Counted from the stretch's first letter, positions 1 through 8,102 are shown. The stretch: DNA of 64,000 bases from Candidatus Thiodiazotropha endolucinida (GCF_001715975.1 NZ_MARB01000009.1:62001-126000), one strand, 5' to 3'. Numbers and translations: made by a program. Notes: generated by a model from the sequence alone, not told the origin.

Positions 1-500
1 ACCAGGCTAAACAGTAAAAATATCGGCATCGCTAGGGTCAAAATCGCAAGGCGCACTGAGAACACCTGGGTCACCTGCATCATGGCCAGTACGTACTCTG
101 CCATGGGTTTATAGACCTTATGCAACATCGCCCTGACGCCCTGCTCATACTTCCGCGGAGGAAGTGACACCCATTGGATGAAATCCACAAACCGCGTCAC
201 CTCGAAAAGGTAGTGGTAGGAATTATCGGCGAACCGTTTGGCGAATCGTGCCGGATCGGAAGTCACAACACTGCGACGAAAATCATTGTCGAGATAGCTG
301 ATTTCCTTAACCAGCATGGTGCGGCTGTGATCGACTCCTTCATCCGGCCACCAAAGCACCATGCCTGCCCACTCCACGATGATCGAGAACAGCAGCGAAA
401 ACAATAACCACAGGATGACCTTCGCGACAGCCGATAAGGTCTTCGAAAACAGCCCTTGCTGAATCACACGGCGACGAGGATCTGCGACAGCCTCAGCCAT
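1..500 (-). CDS. TIGR03747/DUF4400 ICE membrane protein, partial at window edge
   Basis: Reading leftward from ATG at 498-500, the frame stays open for about 166 codons to the edge of the window. The protein begins MAEAVADPRRR, has a hydrophobic segment near residues 27-50 and a second one at the visible C-terminal end. This matches the inner-membrane family that follows the coupling protein TraD in PFGI-1-type elements. The first 8 bases overlap the end of traD, implying translational coupling. It is thought to belong to the mating apparatus; no catalytic function is known to me. The C-terminus is missing. Confidence 0.75.
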   Translation of the reverse strand, partial: MAEAVADPRRRVIQQGLFSKTLSAVAKVILWLLFSLLFSIIVEWAGMVLWWPDEGVDHSRTMLVKEISYLDNDFRRSVVTSDPARFAKRFADNSYHYLFEVTRFVDFIQWVSLPPRKYEQGVRAMLHKVYKPMAEYVLAMMQVTQVFSVRLAILTLAMPIFLLFSL

Positions 501-2592
501 CGGAGGCCTCCACTTCTACTTCGGGCTCGCTGACGTCCGGCGCGGCTCCCCACCACGGTTCCTGCACGCGGTACCAGTGATCGTTGGTGATGTAGGTACG
601 CTCCATCTCATTGGTTATCTCGGTGAGCGTCTCAGGCATATCCGAGTCCGTTGCGGGCAACGGCATGCGAATCTTCCATAGCTGGCCACCTTCCAGGAGG
701 GCAAAGGCCTGCCCCTTGGGTAGGGTTATCAACTCGGCCGGTGTGAGCAACGGGACTTCTGAAACACTGATTCGATCTTCGTTGCGGGAGCTGAAATCGA
801 TCCCGGAACCCGGCTCCGAGGAATCGTTGACACCGGAAACGCTCATCAGGGTGAACACCTCAACCTTGGGTAGCTGGTCGGTGAGCATCTCGGCCGTAGC
901 CAGCTCTTTCACCCTCAGCATGATCATTGTGTTGAAGTTACCGGCGACCTGCCCTGCTTTTGCACGATTGCCGATGCGCGCTTCGACATCCGACCAGGTC
1001 TGGGTGTAGGCCGTGACCTGAAAGCCAGCCCCACCGGCCTTGTTCAGTAGGGGGACAAACTCATCACCGATCAGTTCGTTGAACTCATCGGCATGCATGG
1101 ATATGGTGGGCGGGGTGTCGATGGATTCTCCGTCCACGCCATGCTTGTAAATGTGTCCGGCGACCGACACCAGATCAGCGAACATGGAATTGCCTACCGC
1201 ACTGGCCACGGTGGTATCAGTCAGGGCGTCCAAACCGACGTAGACGATCCCCTTGCGTCGGATGACTTCCATCCACTCGAAGATCGGACGCGTATCGTTC
1301 TTATCCAGATAATCCGGCGAGATCAGTTCGGCGATATTCCCCGTGGTCAGCTTCTCCATCAGCGGGCCGACGGAGCTGACAATCTTGTCGAAGTAGGTCT
1401 TGTCGTACTTGAAGGCAGACACCAGCCCATCGAGGACTGGATCGTAGAGGTCCTGCGCCTGCAGGTGCCGCATCAGCGCAATAGCTTCTTTACTGCGCCC
1501 CCTTAGAGCTGCCGGCAGGTTTCGTTCCGAGATCTTGCTCGACAGCTCCTCGACCTGTTCCTTCCAATCCTCGGCGCCGTGTGTATCCAGATGCGCCTCG
1601 GCATACTCCGTGAACAGAGGTTCAATATCATTGATGTAGCGTCGGACCTGCTGATAGTCCGGACGGCGGTTTAGCGCCACCAGTGCACGGGCAATGATGT
1701 TGACGAATCGCCAGGCGAACTCCTTAAAGGCCGCCGAATTTCCTTCACTAGGCAACTGGTTGGCGATACGGGTAGCAACCTCGGTGATACGCGAGAAGTT
1801 GCCGATGGCGTTGTAGCGAGCCGAGACCTGGGGAAATCCCAGATGGAACATATAGAAGTCTTTGGTCCGTCCGGCCCGTTTGGCCTCGGCATACACACGC
1901 CGCAACAAACCCGCATCCCCCTTGGGATCGAAGACGATCACCACGTCACCGCGGCGGATGTCCTGGGTGATAAGGATCTCGGCCAGCCGGGTCTTACCGA
2001 CGCGAGTGGTCCCTAACACCAGGGTATGCCCCACCCGCTCGCCGATGTCCATCCACACATCCTGCTCGTCAGGCTCAACAGCGTGTAGGGCCGGTTTGCC
2101 ACCGACGGCCGGCAGCGGCGACAGCGGGTTCCACCAGGCCCGGACCCGAAACAGCCGCGCCAACAAACTCAGAATCGGGACCGCTTCCCAGGCGACCTCC
2201 TTGCGGCGCGCCCATTGATACAGGGTACCCGGCTGGACGTAACGCTGGACCTCTGGCCGGATGGTATCGCGCAATCGCTGCGTGTGTTTCTGGGTCCAGC
2301 GAAAGCCCCGTCCTAAAAAGAGCTTGCGGCGGCTGAGGGGGATCTTGCGGGATCGCACCTTATAGATGGGCAGCCGGCGCATGTTGCGCTGGTAGCGCAG
2401 CACCCGCCAGGCTTGTTGACCCCGAATCAGGCCGATCAGTCCGAGTACGGCGCCAGCGCCATAGGCAACACCCGGCGGCATCATCAGCGCCCAAGGAGCC
2501 AGAATAGCGATCCCTGCCGTCGCAAAGGCCACCAATGTCGACCACAGCTCGACCGGGGGCCGCAGCAGGGCCTCGATGGGATGCGTGCTCAC
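493..2592 (-). CDS. traD: Conjugative coupling protein TraD, PFGI-1 class
   Basis: This 699-residue inner-membrane AAA+ ATPase would link the relaxosome to the type IV secretion channel and pump DNA out. It has two hydrophobic segments near residues 18-60, a Walker A motif (GTTRVGKTR, about 194-202) followed by the FDPKGD segment typical of TraD/TraG proteins, and a Walker B-like segment (ISMHADEF, about 500). The C-terminus is acidic. The length is normal for the ICE class, shorter than F-plasmid TraD. Its start overlaps the stop of the upstream TIGR03765 gene by 4 bases (ATGA) and its stop overlaps the following DUF4400 gene, so the three are probably one transcript. Confidence 0.92.
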   Translation of the reverse strand: MSTHPIEALLRPPVELWSTLVAFATAGIAILAPWALMMPPGVAYGAGAVLGLIGLIRGQQAWRVLRYQRNMRRLPIYKVRSRKIPLSRRKLFLGRGFRWTQKHTQRLRDTIRPEVQRYVQPGTLYQWARRKEVAWEAVPILSLLARLFRVRAWWNPLSPLPAVGGKPALHAVEPDEQDVWMDIGERVGHTLVLGTTRVGKTRLAEILITQDIRRGDVVIVFDPKGDAGLLRRVYAEAKRAGRTKDFYMFHLGFPQVSARYNAIGNFSRITEVATRIANQLPSEGNSAAFKEFAWRFVNIIARALVALNRRPDYQQVRRYINDIEPLFTEYAEAHLDTHGAEDWKEQVEELSSKISERNLPAALRGRSKEAIALMRHLQAQDLYDPVLDGLVSAFKYDKTYFDKIVSSVGPLMEKLTTGNIAELISPDYLDKNDTRPIFEWMEVIRRKGIVYVGLDALTDTTVASAVGNSMFADLVSVAGHIYKHGVDGESIDTPPTISMHADEFNELIGDEFVPLLNKAGGAGFQVTAYTQTWSDVEARIGNRAKAGQVAGNFNTMIMLRVKELATAEMLTDQLPKVEVFTLMSVSGVNDSSEPGSGIDFSSRNEDRISVSEVPLLTPAELITLPKGQAFALLEGGQLWKIRMPLPATDSDMPETLTEITNEMERTYITNDHWYRVQEPWWGAAPDVSEPEVEVEASDG

Positions 2593-3125
2593 TGTTCGAT
2601 GCCATGCGGCGAGATCAGCACCGGATAGTGCGAAACGCTCAGTGCCTTCGCGATGTCGGAGCCTGACGCTGGCAGGATAGACAGGCCGTCAGCCAGTCTG
2701 GCAATCGTTCGCAAATCATCCATCGTCTCGGCCTGCACCAGCATCCCGACCGCACCGATCTCCTTGAGCCGGTCGCGGTGTGCCTGCAACCATTGAAGGG
2801 ATCGCGCATCGGAACCGATCAAAAAGAAAGGTCGCGTGAACGGCCGGTCATGCGCACGAGCCAGAACCGGTCCCGGTGTCAGGCCGGTTGATTGAATCGG
2901 CAACCAGGCTTTGGGATCGGCTGCACCGAGTGATGATTTTATCGGGATCGGGATCGGGTTTTGCTTCGGCATGCCTTCTGTCGATTCGAAGACATCAAGG
3001 AACGGCGCGATGGACTGAGTATGACCGCTGTCATGGATCACAGTCAGCTCGGCCCGGGCCATGACAGGCACCAGCAGGCAACCAAGGACCATGACCTTCC
3101 GGCAATAAAGACTGAATCGACCCAT
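2589..3125 (-). CDS. ICE protein, TIGR03765 (PFL_4695) family
   Basis: The protein has 178 residues with an N-terminal signal peptide (hydrophobic stretch about residues 10-24 ending ARA), so it is probably periplasmic. The rest is a soluble alpha/beta-looking domain. It belongs by sequence and position to the PFL_4695 group, found directly upstream of TraD in this ICE class. Its biochemical role is unknown; a part in assembly of the transfer machine is inferred from conserved neighbourhood. It overlaps traD by 4 bases and follows the transglycosylase gene after 4 bases. Confidence 0.8.
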   Translation of the reverse strand: MGRFSLYCRKVMVLGCLLVPVMARAELTVIHDSGHTQSIAPFLDVFESTEGMPKQNPIPIPIKSSLGAADPKAWLPIQSTGLTPGPVLARAHDRPFTRPFFLIGSDARSLQWLQAHRDRLKEIGAVGMLVQAETMDDLRTIARLADGLSILPASGSDIAKALSVSHYPVLISPHGIEQ

Positions 3126-3129
3126 CGTG

Positions 3130-3678
3130 TTATCCCACCTTTACGATGCGCTGCCAGTGGGAGACAACACGGCGACGGTACCGGTCGGCCCGATGGGAAT
3201 CGGTCGGCGAGTGATAACAGCCAACACTGCCCCACCAGTCCTGTCGCGTGACATAACAGCCCTGCAGAATCCCTGCTCCGACACGCAGGTTATGATAGGG
3301 ATCGAGCGCCTGCCACGGTGTCCCGAGCCGATCCTGGTGATAACGCCAGTTGACCTGCATCAGGCCGATATCGATGGAACGCTTCCCCTCCTTCAGATAT
3401 GCCGTCAATGCCTGCCAGGCCGCTTGCCGGGAATTGAAGAAGTAACCCCGCCCGGCCACGTTCAATGTCCAGGGCCATGGCCGGAGGGTACCCGTCCGTC
3501 CCGTCTGCTTACCGCTTTCAGTGAGCGCCACCGCAAACAAAACGCTCTGGGGTATTCCATGCTCTGCCGCAATCATGCGATAACCCGCTGGCACGGATTC
3601 ATTCGCCCAGCTCATCGAAGGAAGCGTCAGGACGGTAAATACGATCAGCCAGCCGAAAACTCGCATTAACGCCACCAT
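3130..3678 (-). CDS. Conjugation-associated lytic transglycosylase (SLT domain)
   Basis: This 182-residue protein has a signal peptide (about residues 5-25, ending SWA) and a goose-lysozyme-like SLT fold. The catalytic glutamate lies in ALTESGK (about residue 55), and the typical IDIGLMQVNW segment and a later RVGAGIL segment are present. Such enzymes cut peptidoglycan locally so that the conjugation channel can cross the wall. It starts 3 bases after the TIGR03759 stop. A second possible start (MRVFGW) lies four codons downstream at 3666. The family call is firm; which start is used is uncertain. Confidence 0.88.
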   Translation of the reverse strand: MVALMRVFGWLIVFTVLTLPSMSWANESVPAGYRMIAAEHGIPQSVLFAVALTESGKQTGRTGTLRPWPWTLNVAGRGYFFNSRQAAWQALTAYLKEGKRSIDIGLMQVNWRYHQDRLGTPWQALDPYHNLRVGAGILQGCYVTRQDWWGSVGCYHSPTDSHRADRYRRRVVSHWQRIVKVG

Positions 3679-3681
3679 GGG

Positions 3682-4458
3682 CTAGAGCTCCGAAACCAGT
3701 AGCCTTGAGACGTCCTCGCCTCGACGGCGCAATACGGACGGGACTTCACCTTGCCCCTGGGTCAGTTTGTCGAGGGCACCGCCATCATGATTGAGGGTGA
3801 TCCGCCGGCTGCGCACCCAGTCGGGATCGATCTGGTGATTGGACGCCCAGTCCCTGACGGCGCGATCATCACCCGTGTCCACATCGGTGACATAGATATC
3901 GATACCGCTGACTTCGTCGATCCGCTTTAACAGCTTATTCAGCAGCAGATCGCAGGCCGGACAATCCGGGCGAACAAAGAACAACAGGCGGTCTCCGGAC
4001 TGAAAGGTATTTTTCGCCTCGGTCTTTCCCGGCAACCGGCTGATGTTGATCAAAGATACATTCGGATACAGGCGCTTGGCTGCGGTGTCGTAGGTGCGCT
4101 GGAACGCAAGAATACGACCGGCGTCTTCATACATGGCATGCGCCCACACTTCGGCATACCGCTGTCGCTCCGCGTCATCCCGCGCATGAATACCGAGCAC
4201 CTCAATGGGCGATATCGTCGCCGGGCTGATGCTCCCGCGAATGCCCTGCATCAACTGTTTGTAACGGCGCCACTCCGTCTCCGACAAACCCCATAGACGG
4301 GCATGCGCCAGATCCGTGACGGATAAGACGTTCGTGGCTTCTTGCGAGCTATCCTGCCCGGTATCCTTGATCTGAGTGTGTGACAACTCGGCAGCCATCA
4401 CAGTATTCGACACGACAAGGACACCCAGAAAAACAACCGATCTCCATCGTCTATTCAT
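3682..4458 (-). CDS. ICE protein, TIGR03759 (PFL_4693) family, thioredoxin-like CxxC
   Basis: I chose the ATG at 4456-4458 because a GAAGGAG ribosome site lies 9 bases before it; the longer reading from 4476 would start inside that site. The protein has about 258 residues with a signal peptide ending VMA and a C-terminal thioredoxin-like region with a CPAC motif (FFVRPDCPACD). That pattern fits the PFL_4693 group of periplasmic ICE proteins. A disulfide or chaperone role in pilus or channel assembly is inference. It overlaps the end of the preceding 89-residue gene. Confidence 0.8.
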   Translation of the reverse strand: MNRRWRSVVFLGVLVVSNTVMAAELSHTQIKDTGQDSSQEATNVLSVTDLAHARLWGLSETEWRRYKQLMQGIRGSISPATISPIEVLGIHARDDAERQRYAEVWAHAMYEDAGRILAFQRTYDTAAKRLYPNVSLINISRLPGKTEAKNTFQSGDRLLFFVRPDCPACDLLLNKLLKRIDEVSGIDIYVTDVDTGDDRAVRDWASNHQIDPDWVRSRRITLNHDGGALDKLTQGQGEVPSVLRRRGEDVSRLLVSEL

Positions 4459-4720
4459 TGGTGCATTCTCCTTCACACGTGTCGCCCTTCGGTGCTGCTT
4501 GGTCTTTCTGATTGATATAGGGCACCGTCAGATCTCGGTACATTCCAGACTTGTCAGACAGACACCCGCGCATCCTCTGTGTAGCGGGAACTGAATCTGC
4601 CGTAGTTTGGATACGAGATGCACTATTGCTGGATTGTTCAGTGCGATCATTCTTCTCTGCTGTCGCGGATCCCAGCGCAAAACCGCCGAAGAGCAATAAC
4701 ACGGCTAATACGATTTCCAT
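4451..4720 (-). CDS. Small membrane-anchored ICE protein
   Basis: This 89-residue product has an N-terminal hydrophobic segment (residues 2-20) followed by a polar tail with three cysteines (RGCLS, and CEGEC near the end). I do not recognise a family. It starts 5 bases after the preceding gene and overlaps the TIGR03759 start by 8 bases, and both features argue that it is real. The paired cysteines beside a CxxC-containing partner may mean an exported, oxidised product, but this is a guess. Confidence 0.6.
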   Translation of the reverse strand: MEIVLAVLLLFGGFALGSATAEKNDRTEQSSNSASRIQTTADSVPATQRMRGCLSDKSGMYRDLTVPYINQKDQAAPKGDTCEGECTNE

Positions 4721-4725
4721 CGGCT

Positions 4726-5484
4726 CTACCTCTGCAATGAAATGGAATGGTTCTGGCCATGCGGCCCTTTGAATTCGACCCTACCCTTGAGGCGGTCGAT
4801 GCCAGCCACTGTCCAGCCTGTTTGCTGTTCGCCGGACTTCAAAAATGCAACGCGGCCTCCCTGGGAGATGGCCACGTAGGTCATGTCATCCCAAACGTCG
4901 ATGGCATCGACGTGAAACGGTGGAGTTTTGGCGGGTGCAGGTTTCGGTCTGGCCGCCGGCTTTCTCTGAGCGACCTTACGCTTCTGAGTCTCCTTGATGA
5001 GGGTATTCAGCCGTGCAATGGAATCGTCAATACGTTGGCGAAGGGCATGGTTACTTTCCGTGAGATCAGCAACGGCCACTTTGATCGCGCGAACACCTTC
5101 AGCCACTGAAGCCAGGCTTTTCTTCACATCCGCACTCAGGGCCACTTGCGCTTCGAAACCGCGGTCGATCCGGCCAGACAATGATGTCAGCCTCTGATCG
5201 ATCTGCTCGACTTTGTCGTCGTCCGCACCTACCTCCAGTTCCGGTGTTTTGATCACCTCCCGGGTTGGGGTATTGGAGTCCTGTATCTGGAGTTCATCCA
5301 ACGGTATTTCTTGCCGCTGGATCCTGGAAAGCGACAGCGCACTGATGACAACGATCCCGACCACAACGGCGGTCAGTACGGACTTGTAAGCCAGCCGCCG
5401 GGATCTTGGCTGCCTCTCTGCCTTATCCTGCTTGCTCTCCTTCTCTGACGGATTGATCTGCTCGGGTTGCTGCTCAGTCGTCAT
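4726..5484 (-). CDS. ICE membrane protein with coiled coil
   Basis: The product has 252 residues: a charged cytoplasmic N-terminus (about 1-30), one transmembrane segment (about 33-52), a long heptad-like helical region (about 85-170, with QRLTSLSGRID and alternating hydrophobics), a lysine/proline-rich linker and a small C-terminal domain. The layout resembles single-pass periplasmic scaffold proteins of type IV secretion or type IVB pili. No named family is recognised with certainty. The start overlaps the end of the pilL-like gene by 11 bases. Confidence 0.7.
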   Translation of the reverse strand: MTTEQQPEQINPSEKESKQDKAERQPRSRRLAYKSVLTAVVVGIVVISALSLSRIQRQEIPLDELQIQDSNTPTREVIKTPELEVGADDDKVEQIDQRLTSLSGRIDRGFEAQVALSADVKKSLASVAEGVRAIKVAVADLTESNHALRQRIDDSIARLNTLIKETQKRKVAQRKPAARPKPAPAKTPPFHVDAIDVWDDMTYVAISQGGRVAFLKSGEQQTGWTVAGIDRLKGRVEFKGPHGQNHSISLQR

Positions 5485-5989
5485 CCTGCGCTACCTCCAC
5501 ATTAGCCATGTTCATGGTTCCGCGGACAACAACCTCCTTTACGGCACACTGCTCGAATGTGATCAGTCGGTGAACAGGATCCTGGACTAAATGAAAGGCT
5601 GGCCCGGCGAGTGTCTCCAGCGCTTCGCGCAATGTCATCGGCCCAAGATGGCGATGGACAGCCGGCAGCGGTAACGTAAATAACGCGAGCGTTTCCGGTG
5701 CGGTGGATTCAGTCGCGGCCAGCCGGTAACCACTGCGCTGCAGGAGATATCGCACCGTCTCTCCGATGGTCTGGATCCGATCCGGCAACTGAACGGTAAC
5801 GGTCGCTTCCAACAGTTCCGACTGCGCCTGGGTCGGGGCCGCGGAATACATCGAATACCGGCCTGACTGGATTTCGCTTGCATGAACGCTCAGGCTGGTG
5901 ACAGTACAAATGCCGGCGATACATATCGCCGTTACTGCACCCGAGTGAACAGGATTGGGGTGAGCAGAATTAAAGAGTGATCGTTTCAT
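5474..5989 (-). CDS. pilL: PilL N-terminal-like protein (TIGR03748 family)
   Basis: I use the ATG at 5987-5989 (MKRSLFNS), which is followed by a signal peptide ending VHA; the longer frame upstream would place the signal internally. The mature part (LPDRIQTIGETVRYLLQRSGYRL then LTLREALETLAGP-like text) is an STN/secretin-like small domain found at the N-terminus of PilL proteins of ICE type IVB pilus loci. At about 171 residues it is the short form of the family. It opens the conjugation block, immediately downstream of the second recombinase gene. Confidence 0.7.
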   Translation of the reverse strand: MKRSLFNSAHPNPVHSGAVTAICIAGICTVTSLSVHASEIQSGRYSMYSAAPTQAQSELLEATVTVQLPDRIQTIGETVRYLLQRSGYRLAATESTAPETLALFTLPLPAVHRHLGPMTLREALETLAGPAFHLVQDPVHRLITFEQCAVKEVVVRGTMNMANVEVAQDDD

Positions 5990-6101
5990 AATGGATTCGG
6001 CCTCAGTGGTTTGATACAACCTGGCCGGCATCATGAAGGTGCGCCTGGGTACTGGAAATGGATAATCCATTCTCACCGGCGCAGTGTTTTCGTGGCTGTA
6101 T

Positions 6102-7049
6102 TCACGTCCCGCAATACACAGCCACAATCTGTGGTCTCTCGTGCCCGAGCTCGAGACTGATCGTCAGGCGGGCTTGCTGGTCAATCCGTTTTTGTTCCGG
6201 CGTGAGCGTTTTGACTGCAGGACCGCCCGCCGCGGGTGAACGCCATCCGGTCAGTTCCTCATAACGGTTTTGGGCATAGGCATGACGAAGACCATGCATC
6301 CTGGATAAGCCTGCCCTGGCGGTCTCGGCTTCGTACAATCGCAATTGCTGTCGGTAGTTCTTTGCGCTGGGAACCAGAGAACCTTTACCGGCCAGCTGTC
6401 GCGCTCGATCTAGAACAGTACGTTGGGCCTCAGTCCGTATCGGGATGGTTCGCGCCTTGCCGCCCTTGGTCCAGCTTTCCTTGAGGACAATATGGTCGCC
6501 GCGATCGGCGTAGTCCGGTATGAACTTGATCGCTTCTTCTCGGCGCAAGCCAAAGGCCTGCTGTAGCTCCAGGCTCATCTGAACTCGGGCATCTCGAATC
6601 TTGCCAAGTTCTTCCTCCCCTACACTGCGGGCCTTGGATTCGTTGGTCACAAACTGCCGGTTAGGAACACCATAGTGGTCGTTCGATCGTGCAACGACAT
6701 TCTGACGATTGACCTTCTGGGCCCACCAGCGAATGACTGCCAGCCGGTTCTTCATCGCCCCGGCCGACAGATTTTTTTCTTGCCAGTTTTTGACCAAAGC
6801 CTCGATGTGCTTGGGCTTGAGCGACTGTGCGCTCATATGACGGTAACCCAGATCATGGAGCTGGTCGGCGATCTGCGTCAGCAGCCGCTCCCGGTCTCGC
6901 TGGGTGGTAAAACTGCCGTCCCGGTTTCGACGGCAAATTTGCTTGAGTTGGTAGTTCAGATCTCTCAAAAGTGTTCTCGCATATCGGTAAGTGTTTCTGA
7001 CCCAACCGGTGGCCATAGCCATTCGGTCCCGCGTGCGCGGTACGGTCAT
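6102..7049 (-). CDS. Internal tyrosine recombinase / integrase-domain protein
   Basis: This 315-residue protein has a SAM-like core-binding region (about 50-120) and a complete tyrosine recombinase catalytic set: R169 (GLRREE), K195 (WTKGGKAR), H252-x-x-R255 (HGLRH), H303 (LGHER) and Y312 near the C-terminus (VYCGT). It is therefore probably active. It is not the boundary integrase, which lies at 18747-20042, but sits inside the element between the structured intergenic stretch and pilL. Members of this group occur in related ICEs; their target is not known to me. A 33-codon leader frame overlaps its ATG as ATGA. Later starts at residues 10 and 12 are possible. Confidence 0.82.
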   Translation of the reverse strand: MTVPRTRDRMAMATGWVRNTYRYARTLLRDLNYQLKQICRRNRDGSFTTQRDRERLLTQIADQLHDLGYRHMSAQSLKPKHIEALVKNWQEKNLSAGAMKNRLAVIRWWAQKVNRQNVVARSNDHYGVPNRQFVTNESKARSVGEEELGKIRDARVQMSLELQQAFGLRREEAIKFIPDYADRGDHIVLKESWTKGGKARTIPIRTEAQRTVLDRARQLAGKGSLVPSAKNYRQQLRLYEAETARAGLSRMHGLRHAYAQNRYEELTGWRSPAAGGPAVKTLTPEQKRIDQQARLTISLELGHERPQIVAVYCGT

Positions 7050-7147
7050 GGGACACTACGCCCATTGCGACCTAAAGCTGCCTGGTCTAGGCAACGCCGG
7101 TTCTCCCCGGAGGGAATGGTCTGGCGTGGACCAACGTGCGCCTTCAT
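7046..7147 (-). CDS. Possible 33-residue leader peptide of the recombinase
   Basis: The frame ATG (7145-7147) to TGA (7046-7048) encodes a basic peptide beginning MKAHVGPRQT. Its stop overlaps the recombinase start as ATGA, the usual sign of translational coupling. The ATG lies in the 4-base loop of a perfect 6-bp hairpin (7138-7153). A very strong Shine-Dalgarno sequence lies 30 bases upstream, separated from the ATG by another small hairpin. No homologue is known to me, and the frame could be chance. Confidence 0.25.
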   Translation of the reverse strand: MKAHVGPRQTIPSGENRRCLDQAALGRNGRSVP

Positions 7148-7724
7148 AGGCGCGATTTAAGTGTGGTTACACATCACCTCCTTTCAGATAGGCGGAACAC
7201 TTCCGCGGTTAATGAAGAATGAGCATCGACGGCGCCACCTGGGGTGGGCGTCTCGGCTCGACGAGTCAGGCTGGTGCCTGCGAGAAAGAACCGATCCCGT
7301 GGTCGGCTCGGATTGGAGAATGAACCCACGGCTTTCGCCGCAGCGCATCGAAGGGTTCGGGCGCGCTCTGTTGCTACTGTATCCGCAGTAGCCACGGTTA
7401 AAATCGATCGAGGGCGGCAGTATCGGCCTTCATCACTGGCCCTGCACTGAATAATCCTGCCGAAAACGCGCGCCGTTTCCGGGAATGCCGCCCTCGTCAC
7501 TACCCCGCTTCGCTTGCCAGTGACGAGTGCGCCTTCGGTTCAGGCACGCCGTGCGCCAGGCATCCGCCTGTCACGCGGCCTGCTACTAATCGGCTGGTGC
7601 AATCCTTCGGAGCGTTGCTACCTGCCCACTGGGGTCCACAGGCGCCGCTGAGTGCGGCCCCGCCCTTGGCACGCGAGTTAGAGGCTCGCGTTGCCGTGGC
7701 GGGCAAGGCATGTGGACTCAGTGG
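7083..7724 (-). ncRNA. Candidate large structured RNA upstream of the recombinase
   Basis: About 640 bases without a convincing gene contain a dense series of perfect or near-perfect hairpins: 7083-7133 (two-part stem), 7138-7153, 7192-7206, 7267-7280, 7297-7331 (CCGTGG arms), 7329-7340 (GAAA tetraloop on minus), 7372-7391, 7409-7496 (11-bp closing stem), 7493-7527 (8-bp alternative stem), 7557-7570, and a three-way domain 7626-7724 holding hairpins 7644-7658 and 7668-7695. The strand is assigned from the GNRA loop and the downstream minus gene, and is uncertain. No promoter or terminator is clear. It does not match any RNA class I can name. Confidence 0.45.
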
Positions 7725-7844
7725 ACAGCTATGAACAGGTATGGCGATATCGTATGTTCGGCTGTATCCGGTACGAAGCGGCTACTACGAACAGGTACCG
7801 GTACTTAAGCGGCAACCATCCCGGTTCCACGTGTTCACGCCAGT
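7725..7844. other. Intergenic stretch with further inverted repeats
   Basis: No gene is seen. It holds perfect arms CCGGTAC/GTACCGG (7768-7774 and 7795-7801), TGTTCG/CGAACA (7755-7760 and 7788-7793), and a direct repeat GAACAGGTA at 7733 and 7789. These may be a continuation of the structured region or binding sites. Confidence 0.4.
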
Positions 7845-8075
7845 TCATGAACAACACCCACCCTCGCGACCTTCCGCACGTGCCTGCTGGATCGGTGGAC
7901 ACGGTACCGTGCCAAAAGAGCAGAAAACGCAACAGTCACCTGGTTTTGGCCGGAGCAGCGCCCCACAGCCCTCGCACTCGTAGTAAAACTGACAGCGGTC
8001 GACAGGCATGGTCTCGACAACCTGGTGCCCGCACTCGGGACAGGTCAGCTCTGATTCAAGCTCAATGTTATCCAT
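7845..8075 (-). CDS. GDCCVxC-domain small protein
   Basis: The start is ATG 8073-8075 (MDNIELESEL). The 76-residue product carries a CPECGH zinc-ribbon-like pair, a second ECEGC pair, and the signature GDCCVFCSFGTVPCPP that defines the GDCCVxC family, sometimes a selenoprotein. Here every site is plain cysteine. Ten or more cysteines in a small protein point to metal or mercury binding. It is divergent from a MerR-type regulator and lies under a promoter with the 19-bp spacer that MerR proteins control, so it is probably the regulator's target. The actual metal is unknown. Confidence 0.85.
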   Translation of the reverse strand: MDNIELESELTCPECGHQVVETMPVDRCQFYYECEGCGALLRPKPGDCCVFCSFGTVPCPPIQQARAEGREGGCCS

Positions 8076-8102
8076 AGGTATCCCCGGCAACGATTTTCCA
8101 CT

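Noticed and set aside
7174-7706. Two reading frames (108 and 68 codons, minus strand) within the hairpin-rich ICE stretch.
   Set aside because: Arginine- and alanine-rich composition without family text, no ribosome sites, and hairpins run through them; chance frames in GC-rich DNA are more likely.
7083-7724. Group II or group I intron as explanation for the structured ICE stretch.
   Set aside because: No GTGYG start, no domain V (AGC...GUUC) hairpin, no group I P7 core, and no maturase or homing endonuclease.
7845-7925. Selenocysteine in the GDCCVxC protein.
   Set aside because: All motif positions are TGC/TGT cysteine codons; the only TGA is the terminal stop.
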